Shown here in pieces: positions 6,158 to 13,205 of a stretch of DNA of 13,205 bases. Position numbers and translations under genes: made by a program. Position 1 is the stretch's first letter. Each line of letters starts with the position of its first letter. Source of the stretch: CAYXVF01 sp964468125 (GTDB taxonomy: Bacteria > Myxococcota > XYA12-FULL-58-9 > CAYXVF01); the NCBI GenBank assembly GCA_964468125.1, contig CAYXVF010000141.1, forward strand, positions 1 to 13,205, given 5' to 3'. The notes under the pieces were generated by a model. That model did not search any database, was not told the DNA's origin, and saw only the letters and a program-made list of their open reading frames with translations.

Positions 6158-6834
6158 CAGCCACCAAAGGGTCGCACGCCCGGGCGGCGGAGCAGGACGT
6201 AGAAGGCACCGGGGCCGCCGTCGTGCGGTCGGGCCGTACAAAAAGCGAGGACGTGGGGCCGGTTGGGGTGTCGACTGAGCCAACGAGGCAGCGACTCGCG
6301 CAGGACCGAGATCCCGCCCGGCGATTTCCGCCCGCGCCCGGTGACCACCAAGACGCAGCGCTCGCCGGCGCGTCGGGAGTTCGAGATGAACCGAGACAGC
6401 TCGGTTTTGGCCTGCTCACGACTGAATCCATGCAGATCGATGTGACGGCGGTAGGAATGCTCGCCGCGCCGCAGCTGACCCAAGAGCTGATGGTTCACAC
6501 CAGGGGCCGCGCCGGAGAGGAACTCCTCAGACTCGTGCATCTCGAACAGCTGATCGCCATTGACGAGGGCCTCGAGCTCCGCGACCGCCTCCTCGTCTTC
6601 GCTTCGGCGGACGTGGACCCGCTTCTCGACAGGAGGCCGCTCGAGTTTCTGGTCGCGGCCGCCCATCGGCGAGACGTCACCCATCGCCGAGAGGAAGACG
6701 TCTTGCTCTGTGGGCGTGTCAGCGAGGGGCTCCGGGGCTGGAGCCTTGGGGCGCGCCGCCTTCGGTTTGTCCTTCTTCGGAAGCTCGATTTGGAGCCCCT
6801 TGAAAGGCGTATGGAACCCGCTGTTTTTCCCCAT
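6157..6834 (-). CDS. Smr-domain protein
   Basis: The 225-residue product has a C-terminal Smr domain (about 130-217), a small fold found in MutS2 and stand-alone proteins that acts on branched or nicked DNA or on RNA, with endonuclease activity in some members. The motifs are clear: HIDLHGFSREQA with DLHG at 133-136, VVTGRGRKSPGGISVLRESL (the TGxGxxS loop at 165-174), and AFCTARPHDGGPGAFYVLLR near the end. The N-terminal 128 residues are Lys/Pro rich, then acidic, probably disordered, with a KGLQIELPKK start. AAGGTG (6842-6837) precedes the ATG. The gene overlaps the YkgJ-type gene by one base and follows the Ser/Thr kinase by 53 nt. Confidence 0.9.
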   Translation of the reverse strand: MGKNSGFHTPFKGLQIELPKKDKPKAARPKAPAPEPLADTPTEQDVFLSAMGDVSPMGGRDQKLERPPVEKRVHVRRSEDEEAVAELEALVNGDQLFEMHESEEFLSGAAPGVNHQLLGQLRRGEHSYRRHIDLHGFSREQAKTELSRFISNSRRAGERCVLVVTGRGRKSPGGISVLRESLPRWLSRHPNRPHVLAFCTARPHDGGPGAFYVLLRRPGVRPFGG

Positions 6835-6887
6835 GGCACCTTAGGGGTAACAACGCCTGAGCCCGAGGAAAAGGGAGGGCGTAGCCG

Positions 6888-7907
6888 TCAGCTGAGCAGG
6901 GCGGTGAGCTCGGTGACGAGCTGCTCGGGCGTGTAAGCCGTGCCGTACTTGCGCTGGTACTCCTGGAGGGCGGTCAAAAACTCGCCGGCACTCTGGTAGC
7001 GCTTCCGTTCGCGGCGATGGAGGGCCCGCATGACGATTGAGTTGAGCGCGCGGGTGAGCGCTCGATTGATTCGTCGGGGCTTTGTTACCTTGGCGCCCTT
7101 GATGCGCAGCATGATGTCGAGCTCGTTATCGCCGCTGAAGGCGCGCTCGCCGGTGACCAACTCCCAGAGAATGATACCCGACGCCCAGAGGTCGATCATT
7201 GGGGATGGGGGCTCACCTGCCACCTGCTCCGGAGAGAGATATCCGAGCTTGCCCTTCAGTGACCCGGCCATGGTCCAGCCTTCCATGCCCATGAGCTTCG
7301 CGACGCCGAAGTCGCCGAGCTTCAGGTGGCCGGTGCTGGAGATGTAGATGTTCGACGGGGTGACGTCGCGGTGGACGATGCCGAGCTTACGTCCCGATGG
7401 GGCCTTCGCCTCATGGGCATATTGCAGCCCGCGAAGCATTTCTATGCAGATGTGGACCGCGATGTCCGGGGGCATTACCGTGCCCTTTTGCTGGAATCGC
7501 GCCCAGATCTGCTCGAGGTCTTTGCCGTGCACGTACTCCATCGCCATGTAGTAGCGATTGCCGACCTCGCCGGAGTCGCAGACGCGGATCACGTTCGGAT
7601 GGTCGAGGAGGAGGGTCACGTCCGCCTCGGTCAGGAAGAGGTCCACCGCGTCCCGGTTCTTCTCGAGCTCCTGATGCAGGCGCTTGATCACAATCGGCGG
7701 TGCGCCCGGGTGCCGGTCCGAAGTGGCTAGGAAGACCTCCGCCATACCCCCCTGGCCGATCTTTCGAAGCAGCTTGTAGTCGCCAAACTGCTCGATCGGC
7801 TGGGGCAGCCCCTGTGCCGCCGCTTGGGGCTGAGTGGCAGTCGGCTGTTGCTCCGGTCGTACACCCGCGTTGGTGTTGCGCCGAAGAGGGGGTGGGGACT
7901 CGCTCAT
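6888..7907 (-). CDS. Cytoplasmic Hanks-type Ser/Thr protein kinase
   Basis: A 339-residue kinase with a complete catalytic core. The glycine loop is GQGGMAEVF (51-59), the ATP-binding Lys is K75 in VIK, the helix C Glu is probably E94, and the catalytic loop is HRDVTPSN (179-186). The magnesium motif is DFG (199-201) and an SPE in the APE position is at 225-227, with D239 following. All key residues are present, so it should be active. The first 40 residues are Pro/Gln rich and disordered; the C-terminus has no PASTA, TPR or other sensor domain and no membrane helix. The core kinase therefore depends on a partner for input. Its ATG overlaps the stop of the upstream histidine kinase gene by 4 nt (ATGA), making that kinase the obvious candidate partner. 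Confidence 0.94.
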   Translation of the reverse strand: MSESPPPLRRNTNAGVRPEQQPTATQPQAAAQGLPQPIEQFGDYKLLRKIGQGGMAEVFLATSDRHPGAPPIVIKRLHQELEKNRDAVDLFLTEADVTLLLDHPNVIRVCDSGEVGNRYYMAMEYVHGKDLEQIWARFQQKGTVMPPDIAVHICIEMLRGLQYAHEAKAPSGRKLGIVHRDVTPSNIYISSTGHLKLGDFGVAKLMGMEGWTMAGSLKGKLGYLSPEQVAGEPPSPMIDLWASGIILWELVTGERAFSGDNELDIMLRIKGAKVTKPRRINRALTRALNSIVMRALHRRERKRYQSAGEFLTALQEYQRKYGTAYTPEQLVTELTALLS

Positions 7908-9844
7908 CCGATCAGCCGCACTCCCGCCTCAGCTGACTGCGTTGCTGATGGCAAAACGATCGTGAAGGTCGTGCCTTCGCCGGCCTCGCTCTCGACGGCA
8001 AGGCTCCCGTCGTGGTCGTCGACGAAGCGCCGAACGATGGAGAGGCCGAGACCCGTTCCGTCTTCTTTGCCGGATGTCACGAATGGCTCGAAGAGGCGCG
8101 TTTTGATCTCCTCTGGGATTCCGGGGCCCGTGTCTCGAACGCTCAGCGCCAAACCACGCTCGCGTTCTTCGAGAGTGACCGTCAACGTATCACCCGCGCT
8201 CATTACATCCATGGCGTTTTTGGCCAGATTGTAGACGATGCGTTTCACGCGACCGGGGTCGATGTACGCGATCCCGGCGCTGGCGTCGAGAGTGAAGGCG
8301 ATCTCCCGAGCGGCGCAGTGCTCGCGCAGGTTCTCGCCAATTTCTTGGGCGAGCGCGGGAACATTGACCTGTTTCACACGCAGCTTGCTGTCGCCCCGGG
8401 CAAAGGCGAGGAGATCGCCGATCATGGCGGTCATCTCGTCGATCTGCCGCAAGATCCGGTCGCAGCGGTCCTGCCGCGAGGCATCGAGCTGGTCGATCGC
8501 CATCAGCTGGGCATAGCCGGAAATGACCGTCATGGGGGTTCGGAGATCGTGGGCGACTCCTGCGAGCATGCGCCCCATCAGCGCTAGTCGTTCCGTTTGA
8601 ACTTTTGCCGCGCGCTCCTGGGCGAGGCTCACCGCCCGGGCCACCTGTCCGGCGATCACCGTCAGGACCTTGAGGTCCTCAAGTGTGTACTGCCCGGATT
8701 CAGAGCTGCCGTCCTCCGGTACCGGGTTCATGACCTCGACGGCGCCGATGATGCGACGATCCCAGACCAAGGGTACGGCGAGGATCGCGTGGGCGGGAAC
8801 CTGGATTTCCTTCGCGAGTTGGCGGTCGTGGCGCGGATCGTCCTCTGGCGCGTTGACGATCACTGGCTCGCCGTGTTCCGCCACCCAACCGACGATGCCT
8901 TCGCCGGGCTCGAGGATCACTTCCTTGAGCCTGTGGGATTCGGGTCCGGATACGCCGCGGAAGAACAAGCGCCCAGTCTCCTGCTCCGTTAGGAGGATCG
9001 ACCCACCTCGTGAATTCAAGCGCTCGCAGACCCGCACGATCATGGAGTCGAGCATTTGGTCGAGCTCATCGAAGGCGCTGCTTTCCTGCTCCAGCTGAAA
9101 GAGAAGGTCGAGCTCCGCGCGTCGGTGCTCGGAACGGCGTCGCGCGCTTTCGAGCTGACGGTTTTGTTTCAGTAGCTCCTCGGCGAGCTGGGCGTTTTCG
9201 ATCGCGTAGGCGGTCTGCGTCGCGATCGAATCGAGGAGGCGCAGATCATCCTCCGTGAAGGGGCCGCCGCGTTTGTTCAGAACCTGGATCACCCCAAACC
9301 GCTCGCGTTTGCGGTTGCGGACCGGGACCGCGAGGACGGACGTGGTTCTAAAGCCGGTTTGCGCGTCCACCTCGCGGTTGAAGCGTGGATCGCCATAGGC
9401 GTCTTCGACCCGCAAGGGCTTTTGCTTGTGAGCGACCCAGCCAGCGAGTCCTTGGCCCGGCTCGAGGCGGATCGTGTGGCGCTGTTCGCCCTCCGCCACG
9501 CGGGACCACAGGCCCCCGGCCGCACGGTCTTCGAGAAACAGGGTGGAGCGCTCCGCGTTGAGGGACTTGGAGATCAGCGGCACGACCCGTTCGAGGAGGC
9601 CGTCGTAGCCGACCGCGTTGGCCATCACCTCGGAGATGGCCCAAACGGCGTTGAGCTGCTCCTCGAGTCGCTGCTCGTCGGTTGGGCTCGTGACCTTTCC
9701 GGCCGTTTTGCGGCCCGCGCCCGCTTTCGTCTTCTTTCGGCCGTTCTTGCTGCTGCCGGCGGCGCGCTTTTTTACGACGCGGGCGCTGCTCGCCTTCTTT
9801 CGCGAGGTTTTCCCTGCGCTGGTCGCCTTCTTTTTGCTCGCCAT
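7904..9844 (-). CDS. Soluble tandem-GAF histidine kinase with H1-like basic tail
   Basis: A 646-residue cytoplasmic sensor kinase without membrane helices. Residues 2-50 are almost entirely Lys, Arg, Ala, Ser, Gly and Thr (for example KKKATSAGKTSRKKASS), resembling the tail of histone H1. GAF domain 1 spans about 70-218 and GAF 2 about 250-405, each with a G-W-V-A phrase (GQGLAGWVA, GEGIVGWVA), and the two are joined by a coiled coil. The dimerisation/phosphoacceptor domain (about 418-485) has GVAHDLRTP with phospho-acceptor His432. The ATPase domain (about 500-632) shows the N box around N543, DTGPGIP at 571-577, FEPF at 585-588 and GTGLGLS at 596-602. All catalytic motifs are intact. No receiver domain or response regulator gene is present nearby. 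AAGGA precedes the ATG, and the stop overlaps the Ser/Thr kinase start. Confidence 0.94.
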   Translation of the reverse strand: MASKKKATSAGKTSRKKASSARVVKKRAAGSSKNGRKKTKAGAGRKTAGKVTSPTDEQRLEEQLNAVWAISEVMANAVGYDGLLERVVPLISKSLNAERSTLFLEDRAAGGLWSRVAEGEQRHTIRLEPGQGLAGWVAHKQKPLRVEDAYGDPRFNREVDAQTGFRTTSVLAVPVRNRKRERFGVIQVLNKRGGPFTEDDLRLLDSIATQTAYAIENAQLAEELLKQNRQLESARRRSEHRRAELDLLFQLEQESSAFDELDQMLDSMIVRVCERLNSRGGSILLTEQETGRLFFRGVSGPESHRLKEVILEPGEGIVGWVAEHGEPVIVNAPEDDPRHDRQLAKEIQVPAHAILAVPLVWDRRIIGAVEVMNPVPEDGSSESGQYTLEDLKVLTVIAGQVARAVSLAQERAAKVQTERLALMGRMLAGVAHDLRTPMTVISGYAQLMAIDQLDASRQDRCDRILRQIDEMTAMIGDLLAFARGDSKLRVKQVNVPALAQEIGENLREHCAAREIAFTLDASAGIAYIDPGRVKRIVYNLAKNAMDVMSAGDTLTVTLEERERGLALSVRDTGPGIPEEIKTRLFEPFVTSGKEDGTGLGLSIVRRFVDDHDGSLAVESEAGEGTTFTIVLPSATQSAEAGVRLIG

Positions 9845-9849
9845 GAATA

Positions 9850-9854
9850 TCCTT
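9850..9854 (-). promoter_or_regulatory. Shine-Dalgarno AAGGA of the histidine kinase
   Basis: AAGGA on the minus strand (plus-strand TCCTT) lies five bases before the ATG at 9844. It supports that start, and so supports the basic tail being genuinely translated. Confidence 0.6.
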
Positions 9855-9930
9855 GAGTCTAGCCGACAATCGGATGGTGACGCACCCCCCCTTGGCGCGG
9901 CTGGTGGAGGACGTGCTATGGCAGCGGGCC

Positions 9931-12582
9931 ATGATGCGTTGGACCCTCATTTCGTTGTGTGCCCTCTCTTCTCTCCTCGGCTGTGTGAAGAAATCGGAGC
10001 CTGAGAAGCAGAAGGAAGAGGTCGAAGTCAGTGACGCCAAGGCCCCTCCCCTCGGACAGCTCCCGGGTGACGTCCTGCCCCTGGCCTACCGCCTCGACCT
10101 GACCCTGGTACCAGATCAGGAGCGCTTCTCCGGCGTCGTCGAAATCGACGTCGACGTGAAGCAGCCGACCCAACGCATCTTCCTTCACGGTCGCCGCCTC
10201 GACGTTTCAGTGGCACGAGCCGGGAAGGTGGACGGGGCGTTCACCGAGCTCACGGAAACCGGAGCCGGAGAGCTCGTCCTCGACGAGAAGATCCCTGTGG
10301 GAAAGACGACGCTTCATTTCGAGTACACTGCGCCGTTCAATCGTGCGCTCGAAGGGATCTATCGGGTGGACGAGGGGGGCGAATCCTACGCCTTCAGCCA
10401 AATGGAGGCGATCAGCGCGCGACTCGCCTTCCCTTGCTTCGATGAGCCCCGGTTCAAGGTGCCCTTCGACCTTTCCGTGACCGCTCGCGCCGAGCACGTG
10501 GTGATCACGAATACGCCGGAGCTCGAGAAGAAGGTTCTCGACGATGGCATGGTCAAACACACCTTCGCCAAAACGCAGCCGCTCCCGACCTATCTTCTCG
10601 CGTTTGCGGTGGGCCCACTCGATGTCGTCGACTGGGATCCGATCCCACCGACCGAGCTTCGCGACCGCCCGATTCCGCTGCGTGGGGCGTCGGCGAAAGG
10701 GAAAGGGGAGCGCCTGAAACTGGCGCTCGCCGACACGGGACTCTTGGTGACGACGCTCGAGAGCTACTTCGGGATCGCCTACCCCTACGCCAAGCTCGAC
10801 CTGATCGCCGCGCCGGACTACGCGTTTGGCGCGATGGAGAACGCAGGCGCCATCGTCTACCGTGAGGAGCGTCTCCTGTTGGACGAGGACTCACCCATCG
10901 AGCAGATCCAGGCCTATTTTGGCACTCACAGCCACGAGCTCGCGCACCAATGGTTCGGCGACCTGGTCACCCCCGAGTGGTGGACGGATATCTGGCTCAA
11001 TGAGTCGTTCGCGACCTGGATGGGGAACCGAGCCACCGATGTCGCCAAGCCGGACAGTGAGTATGGTCGCAAGATTCTTCGCCGTGCGATGGCAGTGATG
11101 GATGAGGACGGCCTCGCCAGCGCCCGTCGCATTCGCGAGCCGGTGGTTCGTGATGAGCAGATTTGGAACGCCTTCGACGGGATCACCTACTCGAAGGGAG
11201 GCGGCGTGCTCGCGATGTTCGAGAGCTATCTCGGCGAGGAGGCTTTTCGAGAGGGCGTGCGCCTTCACATGAAGCGCTTCGCCCACGGCGTCGCGAATGC
11301 GGAGGATTTTGCCAAGAGCCTGGCCGATGGCTCGAAGCAACCGGAGGTGGTCGATGCCTTTCGCACCTTCGTCGAGCAACCGGGGATCCCGCGGGTAGAG
11401 GTGGAGGCGCGTTGTGAAGACGGCAAGGGCTCTCTCGCCCTGACCCAAAGCCGTTACGCTCCGCTTGGATCCTCCATCGATTCGGACACGGTGTGGGGGA
11501 TTCCGTTCTGCTACGCGACGTTCAACGGGAAGACCCGCAGTGCGAATGAGTGTCAGCTGATCGAGAAAGCGAGCCAAACCTTGGCGCTCGAAGCCTGCTT
11601 TGACGCCGTATTGCCGAATGCAGGGGGAGCCGGCTACTACCACTTTGTGCTCGAGGGGGGCTTCGAGCCGCTTCTCGAGCGTTTTGCATCGCTCAGCCCG
11701 GAAGAGCAGCTGGCGACGTTCAGCAGCATCGAAGCGGCGTTTCGCGCTGGCGATGCGCCCCTGGAGACCGCGCTCGCCGTGTCGAGAGCCGCGGTGGCTT
11801 CAAAGCACTGGGATGTACAGTTGGCCCCCTTCGATCTGCTTTGGCAGCTCTCACGCGATTTCGGATCCCAAGAAGCAGCGGAGCTCATTCAGAGCCTCTA
11901 TCGACCTACGATCGAGCGAATCGGGTTGGCCGAACGTGAGAAAGATACCCTCGGCGACCGGCTGAAGCGCTCCACTTTGGTGAAGCTGCTCGCGATGGCG
12001 GGCAGGGACGAGAAGGTCCGCACAGAGCTCGAAGCGCTCGCGGACCGACATTTGGCCGGGAAGACGACGCCGGCGGAGACCCCGGTGGCGGCGCTGGCCC
12101 TGGCGGTTGCCGCGCAAGAACGTGGCGCGCCCTTTGTGAAGACACTGAGAAGCAAGCTGTCGACCGAACGGGACGGCTATCGTCGTTCAGAGATGGTCTT
12201 TGCTCTCGCCAACGCGAAAGACGCCGACGACGTGCTTCCCCTGCTGCTCGAAGGGGAGCTGCGCACCAACGAGCGCATCGTATTGTTGCGCACCTTGTTC
12301 GAGTACGAGCACCCGGAGGCGACGCTCGGCTGGCTCGAACAAAACTTCCGCGCCCTCGCGGACTCCTTGCCAAGCCAATTCCACGGCCGTGTGTTCTCGG
12401 GTACCGCGGAAATGTGTGACGAAGGCGCGATCGAGACCGTAGCCGGTTTTCAGAGCTCGGCGTCGGATCTCCGCGGCGTCGATCTCGAGCTCGCGCAGGC
12501 AAAAGAAGCGGTCGAGCTCTGCGTCGCCTTGAAGAAAGGGGTCAACACGAGGAAAGCACCGTCCCCTGAAACCGTGCGATGA
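9931..12582 (+). CDS. M1-family zinc aminopeptidase lipoprotein
   Basis: A PepN/M1-type metallo-aminopeptidase of 883 residues that removes N-terminal residues from peptides. The start at ATG 9931 (or 9934) gives a lipoprotein signal peptide MMRWTLISLCALSSLLGC, with the lipidated Cys at 18, followed by a Lys/Glu-rich linker. The substrate-recognition motif is GAMENAG (300-306). Zinc is bound by HELAH (H335, H339) and by E358 in NESFATW, the HExxH-x18-E pattern, with E336 catalytic. Y420 in TYSKGG is the transition-state Tyr. The C-terminal half (about 480-883) is the usual helical ERAP1-like region. The frame extends upstream to 9853, but those residues would hide the signal peptide. GGAGG at 9906-9910 is oddly far (20 nt) from the chosen ATG and only 2 nt from a GTG at 9913, so the exact start is uncertain. 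Many M1 enzymes are cytosolic; this one is anchored outside. Confidence 0.93.
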   Translation: MMRWTLISLCALSSLLGCVKKSEPEKQKEEVEVSDAKAPPLGQLPGDVLPLAYRLDLTLVPDQERFSGVVEIDVDVKQPTQRIFLHGRRLDVSVARAGKVDGAFTELTETGAGELVLDEKIPVGKTTLHFEYTAPFNRALEGIYRVDEGGESYAFSQMEAISARLAFPCFDEPRFKVPFDLSVTARAEHVVITNTPELEKKVLDDGMVKHTFAKTQPLPTYLLAFAVGPLDVVDWDPIPPTELRDRPIPLRGASAKGKGERLKLALADTGLLVTTLESYFGIAYPYAKLDLIAAPDYAFGAMENAGAIVYREERLLLDEDSPIEQIQAYFGTHSHELAHQWFGDLVTPEWWTDIWLNESFATWMGNRATDVAKPDSEYGRKILRRAMAVMDEDGLASARRIREPVVRDEQIWNAFDGITYSKGGGVLAMFESYLGEEAFREGVRLHMKRFAHGVANAEDFAKSLADGSKQPEVVDAFRTFVEQPGIPRVEVEARCEDGKGSLALTQSRYAPLGSSIDSDTVWGIPFCYATFNGKTRSANECQLIEKASQTLALEACFDAVLPNAGGAGYYHFVLEGGFEPLLERFASLSPEEQLATFSSIEAAFRAGDAPLETALAVSRAAVASKHWDVQLAPFDLLWQLSRDFGSQEAAELIQSLYRPTIERIGLAEREKDTLGDRLKRSTLVKLLAMAGRDEKVRTELEALADRHLAGKTTPAETPVAALALAVAAQERGAPFVKTLRSKLSTERDGYRRSEMVFALANAKDADDVLPLLLEGELRTNERIVLLRTLFEYEHPEATLGWLEQNFRALADSLPSQFHGRVFSGTAEMCDEGAIETVAGFQSSASDLRGVDLELAQAKEAVELCVALKKGVNTRKAPSPETVR

Positions 12583-12594
12583 TGGGCCGGGGCC

Positions 12595-12616
12595 CGGGCG
12601 CTCCACGCGGCGCCCG
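12595..12616 (+). terminator. GC-rich hairpin between convergent genes
   Basis: CGGGCGC (12595-12601) pairs with GCGCCCG (12610-12616) around an 8-nt loop, 12 nt after the aminopeptidase stop. The following sequence is modestly T rich (TTTGGTGTTCGTTT) rather than a clean U-tract. It lies between two converging genes and could stop transcription from the left. Confidence 0.5.
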
Positions 12617-12633
12617 AACCCTTTGGTGTTCGT

Positions 12634-13205
12634 TTACGGTGCTTCGCAGGCGCCGTTGATGCATTCGAGTCCCGCGTCACAATCGCTGTTGAAGACGCAC
12701 TCGCTCACCCGTCGCCAGTCCGGACGGCAAACGCCTTCGTCACAGAAATCGACCGGATTCACGCAGTCGACATCGCTCGCGCAACCCGCATGGCACGTTG
12801 CGTTGATGCAGGTGTCCGTGAGCTCCGGGCAGTCCTCGTTCAAGAAGCACTCGATCTCCGGTTGCACTTCGAGCTCGCAGACGTTCAATACGCAGATCTG
12901 ACCGGTGCCGCAGTCTCCGTCGATCGTGCAGGCCGCGAAGCACAGGCCCTCCCGACATTGGCCGCCGCCGCACTGGACGTCCGCGGTGCAGACCGAAGCC
13001 AGAGAATCGTCCGGAACGATCAGCTCGCAAACGCCATTGACGCATTGCTCGTCGAGGGCGCAGTCGACGTCTTCGAAGCACTGCAGCGACCCGTCTCCGC
13101 CACCGTCCGACCCGCCGCCGTCGTTGGCGTTTCCGTTGCCGTTGCCGTTGCCGTTTCCGTTTCCGTTGTCTGCTCCGTCGGCGGCGCCGTCGTCCCCCCC
13201 GCCAT
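12634..13205 (-). CDS. Secreted Cys-rich repeat protein, N-terminus beyond window
   Basis: One open minus-strand frame runs from the right edge (first full codon at 13203) to TAA at 12634, about 190 codons, with no start needed inside the window. It opens with a Gly/Asp-rich stretch and an Asn-Gly repeat, a flexible linker, and then carries six units of the form C-x5-C-x(4-6)-C-x4-C: CFEDVDC, CTADVQC, CTIDGDC, CFLNEDC, CASDVDC and CVFNSDC each begin a unit. Units 2-3 and 4-5 are joined tightly through CFAAC and CHAGC. Such disulfide-rich modules with D-x-D-C/G-x-C spacing are common in secreted or surface proteins of myxobacteria and relatives, usually behind a lipoprotein signal; this N-terminus is not visible. 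The specific function is unknown. Confidence 0.85.
   Translation of the reverse strand, partial: GGGDDGAADGADNGNGNGNGNGNGNANDGGGSDGGGDGSLQCFEDVDCALDEQCVNGVCELIVPDDSLASVCTADVQCGGGQCREGLCFAACTIDGDCGTGQICVLNVCELEVQPEIECFLNEDCPELTDTCINATCHAGCASDVDCVNPVDFCDEGVCRPDWRRVSECVFNSDCDAGLECINGACEAP
13123..13167. repeat. Hexanucleotide repeat encoding an Asn-Gly linker
   Basis: About 7.5 tandem copies of a 6-bp unit (GTTGCC or GTTTCC on the plus strand) encode alternating Asn and Gly on the minus strand, within the linker of the Cys-rich protein. Variation is confined to synonymous positions except one unit giving Ala, so the peptide pattern is kept. This is the kind of tract that can change length by slippage. 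Confidence 0.8.

Noticed and set aside
6158..6283. N-terminal extension of the YkgJ-type protein
   Set aside because: The extra residues are Arg/Pro-rich out-of-frame reading of the Smr gene; the ATG at 6157 overlaps the Smr stop and begins a hydrophobic helix.
8012..8992. Plus-strand open frames opposite the histidine kinase
   Set aside because: Codon-complement shadows of a gene with intact GAF, HisKA and ATPase motifs.
9853..9930. Upstream TTG extension of the aminopeptidase frame
   Set aside because: It would place 26 mostly non-hydrophobic residues before a textbook lipoprotein signal peptide and overlaps the ribosome binding site of the divergent histidine kinase.
10891..11643. Long minus-strand frame opposite the aminopeptidase
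   Set aside because: Shadow of the HExxH-bearing gene; His/Arg/Leu composition typical of antisense in GC-rich DNA.
13123..13167. Short tandem repeats as a CRISPR array
   Set aside because: Six-base units with no spacers, inside a coding linker.
13020..13205. Minus-strand Thr/Ala-rich frame starting ATG at the right edge
   Set aside because: It is a +1 reading of the Asn-Gly repeat; the correct frame is the one that continues into six cysteine units.

Overview
The window reads as a GC-rich chromosomal stretch from a Gram-negative bacterium, most likely a myxobacterium-type (Myxococcota, former Deltaproteobacteria) lineage. This is an inference from gene content and style: a Hanks-type Ser/Thr kinase with an HRDVTPSN catalytic loop, a soluble tandem-GAF histidine kinase, several lipoproteins, an M1 aminopeptidase carried as a lipoprotein, a secreted protein of repeated four-cysteine units behind an Asn-Gly linker, and GC-rich third codon positions. 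No phage, insertion sequence, CRISPR array or rRNA was seen.

Layout, left to right. (1) Positions 1-733 are poorly resolved: minus-strand sequence with protein-like codon use, interrupted by stops and apparent frame changes, so probably a small secreted protein plus decayed coding sequence. (2) Positions 734-1435, minus strand: a tRNA-Leu(GAG) with its own -35/-10 promoter, then secG with an unusually long acidic tail, then a hairpin just after the secG stop. (3) Positions 1595-4287, plus strand: a membrane diguanylate cyclase overlapping by 50 bp a PhnD-like substrate-binding lipoprotein, then a YfhL/Alvin-type 2[4Fe-4S] ferredoxin. (4) Positions 4296-9844, minus strand: six genes in one direction. 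In transcription order these are a tandem-GAF histidine kinase with a histone-H1-like basic tail, a Ser/Thr kinase (4-nt overlap), an Smr-domain protein, a YkgJ-type cysteine-cluster protein (1-nt overlap), an exported START-domain protein (3-nt overlap), and a lipoprotein resembling an NlpC/P60 fold without its catalytic residues. (5) Positions 9931-12582, plus strand: an M1-family zinc aminopeptidase lipoprotein, followed by a GC-rich hairpin. (6) Positions 12634-13205, minus strand: the C-terminal part of a secreted cysteine-rich repeat protein that runs off the right edge.

Two gene pairs look like signalling modules. In one, a periplasmic ligand binder is translationally coupled to a c-di-GMP synthase. 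In the other, a histidine kinase is coupled to a Ser/Thr kinase with no response regulator in view. The tightly overlapping Smr, YkgJ and START genes form a third, functionally undefined set. Everything else is ordinary housekeeping or secreted-protein content. I did not find a clear novel defence or mobile system.
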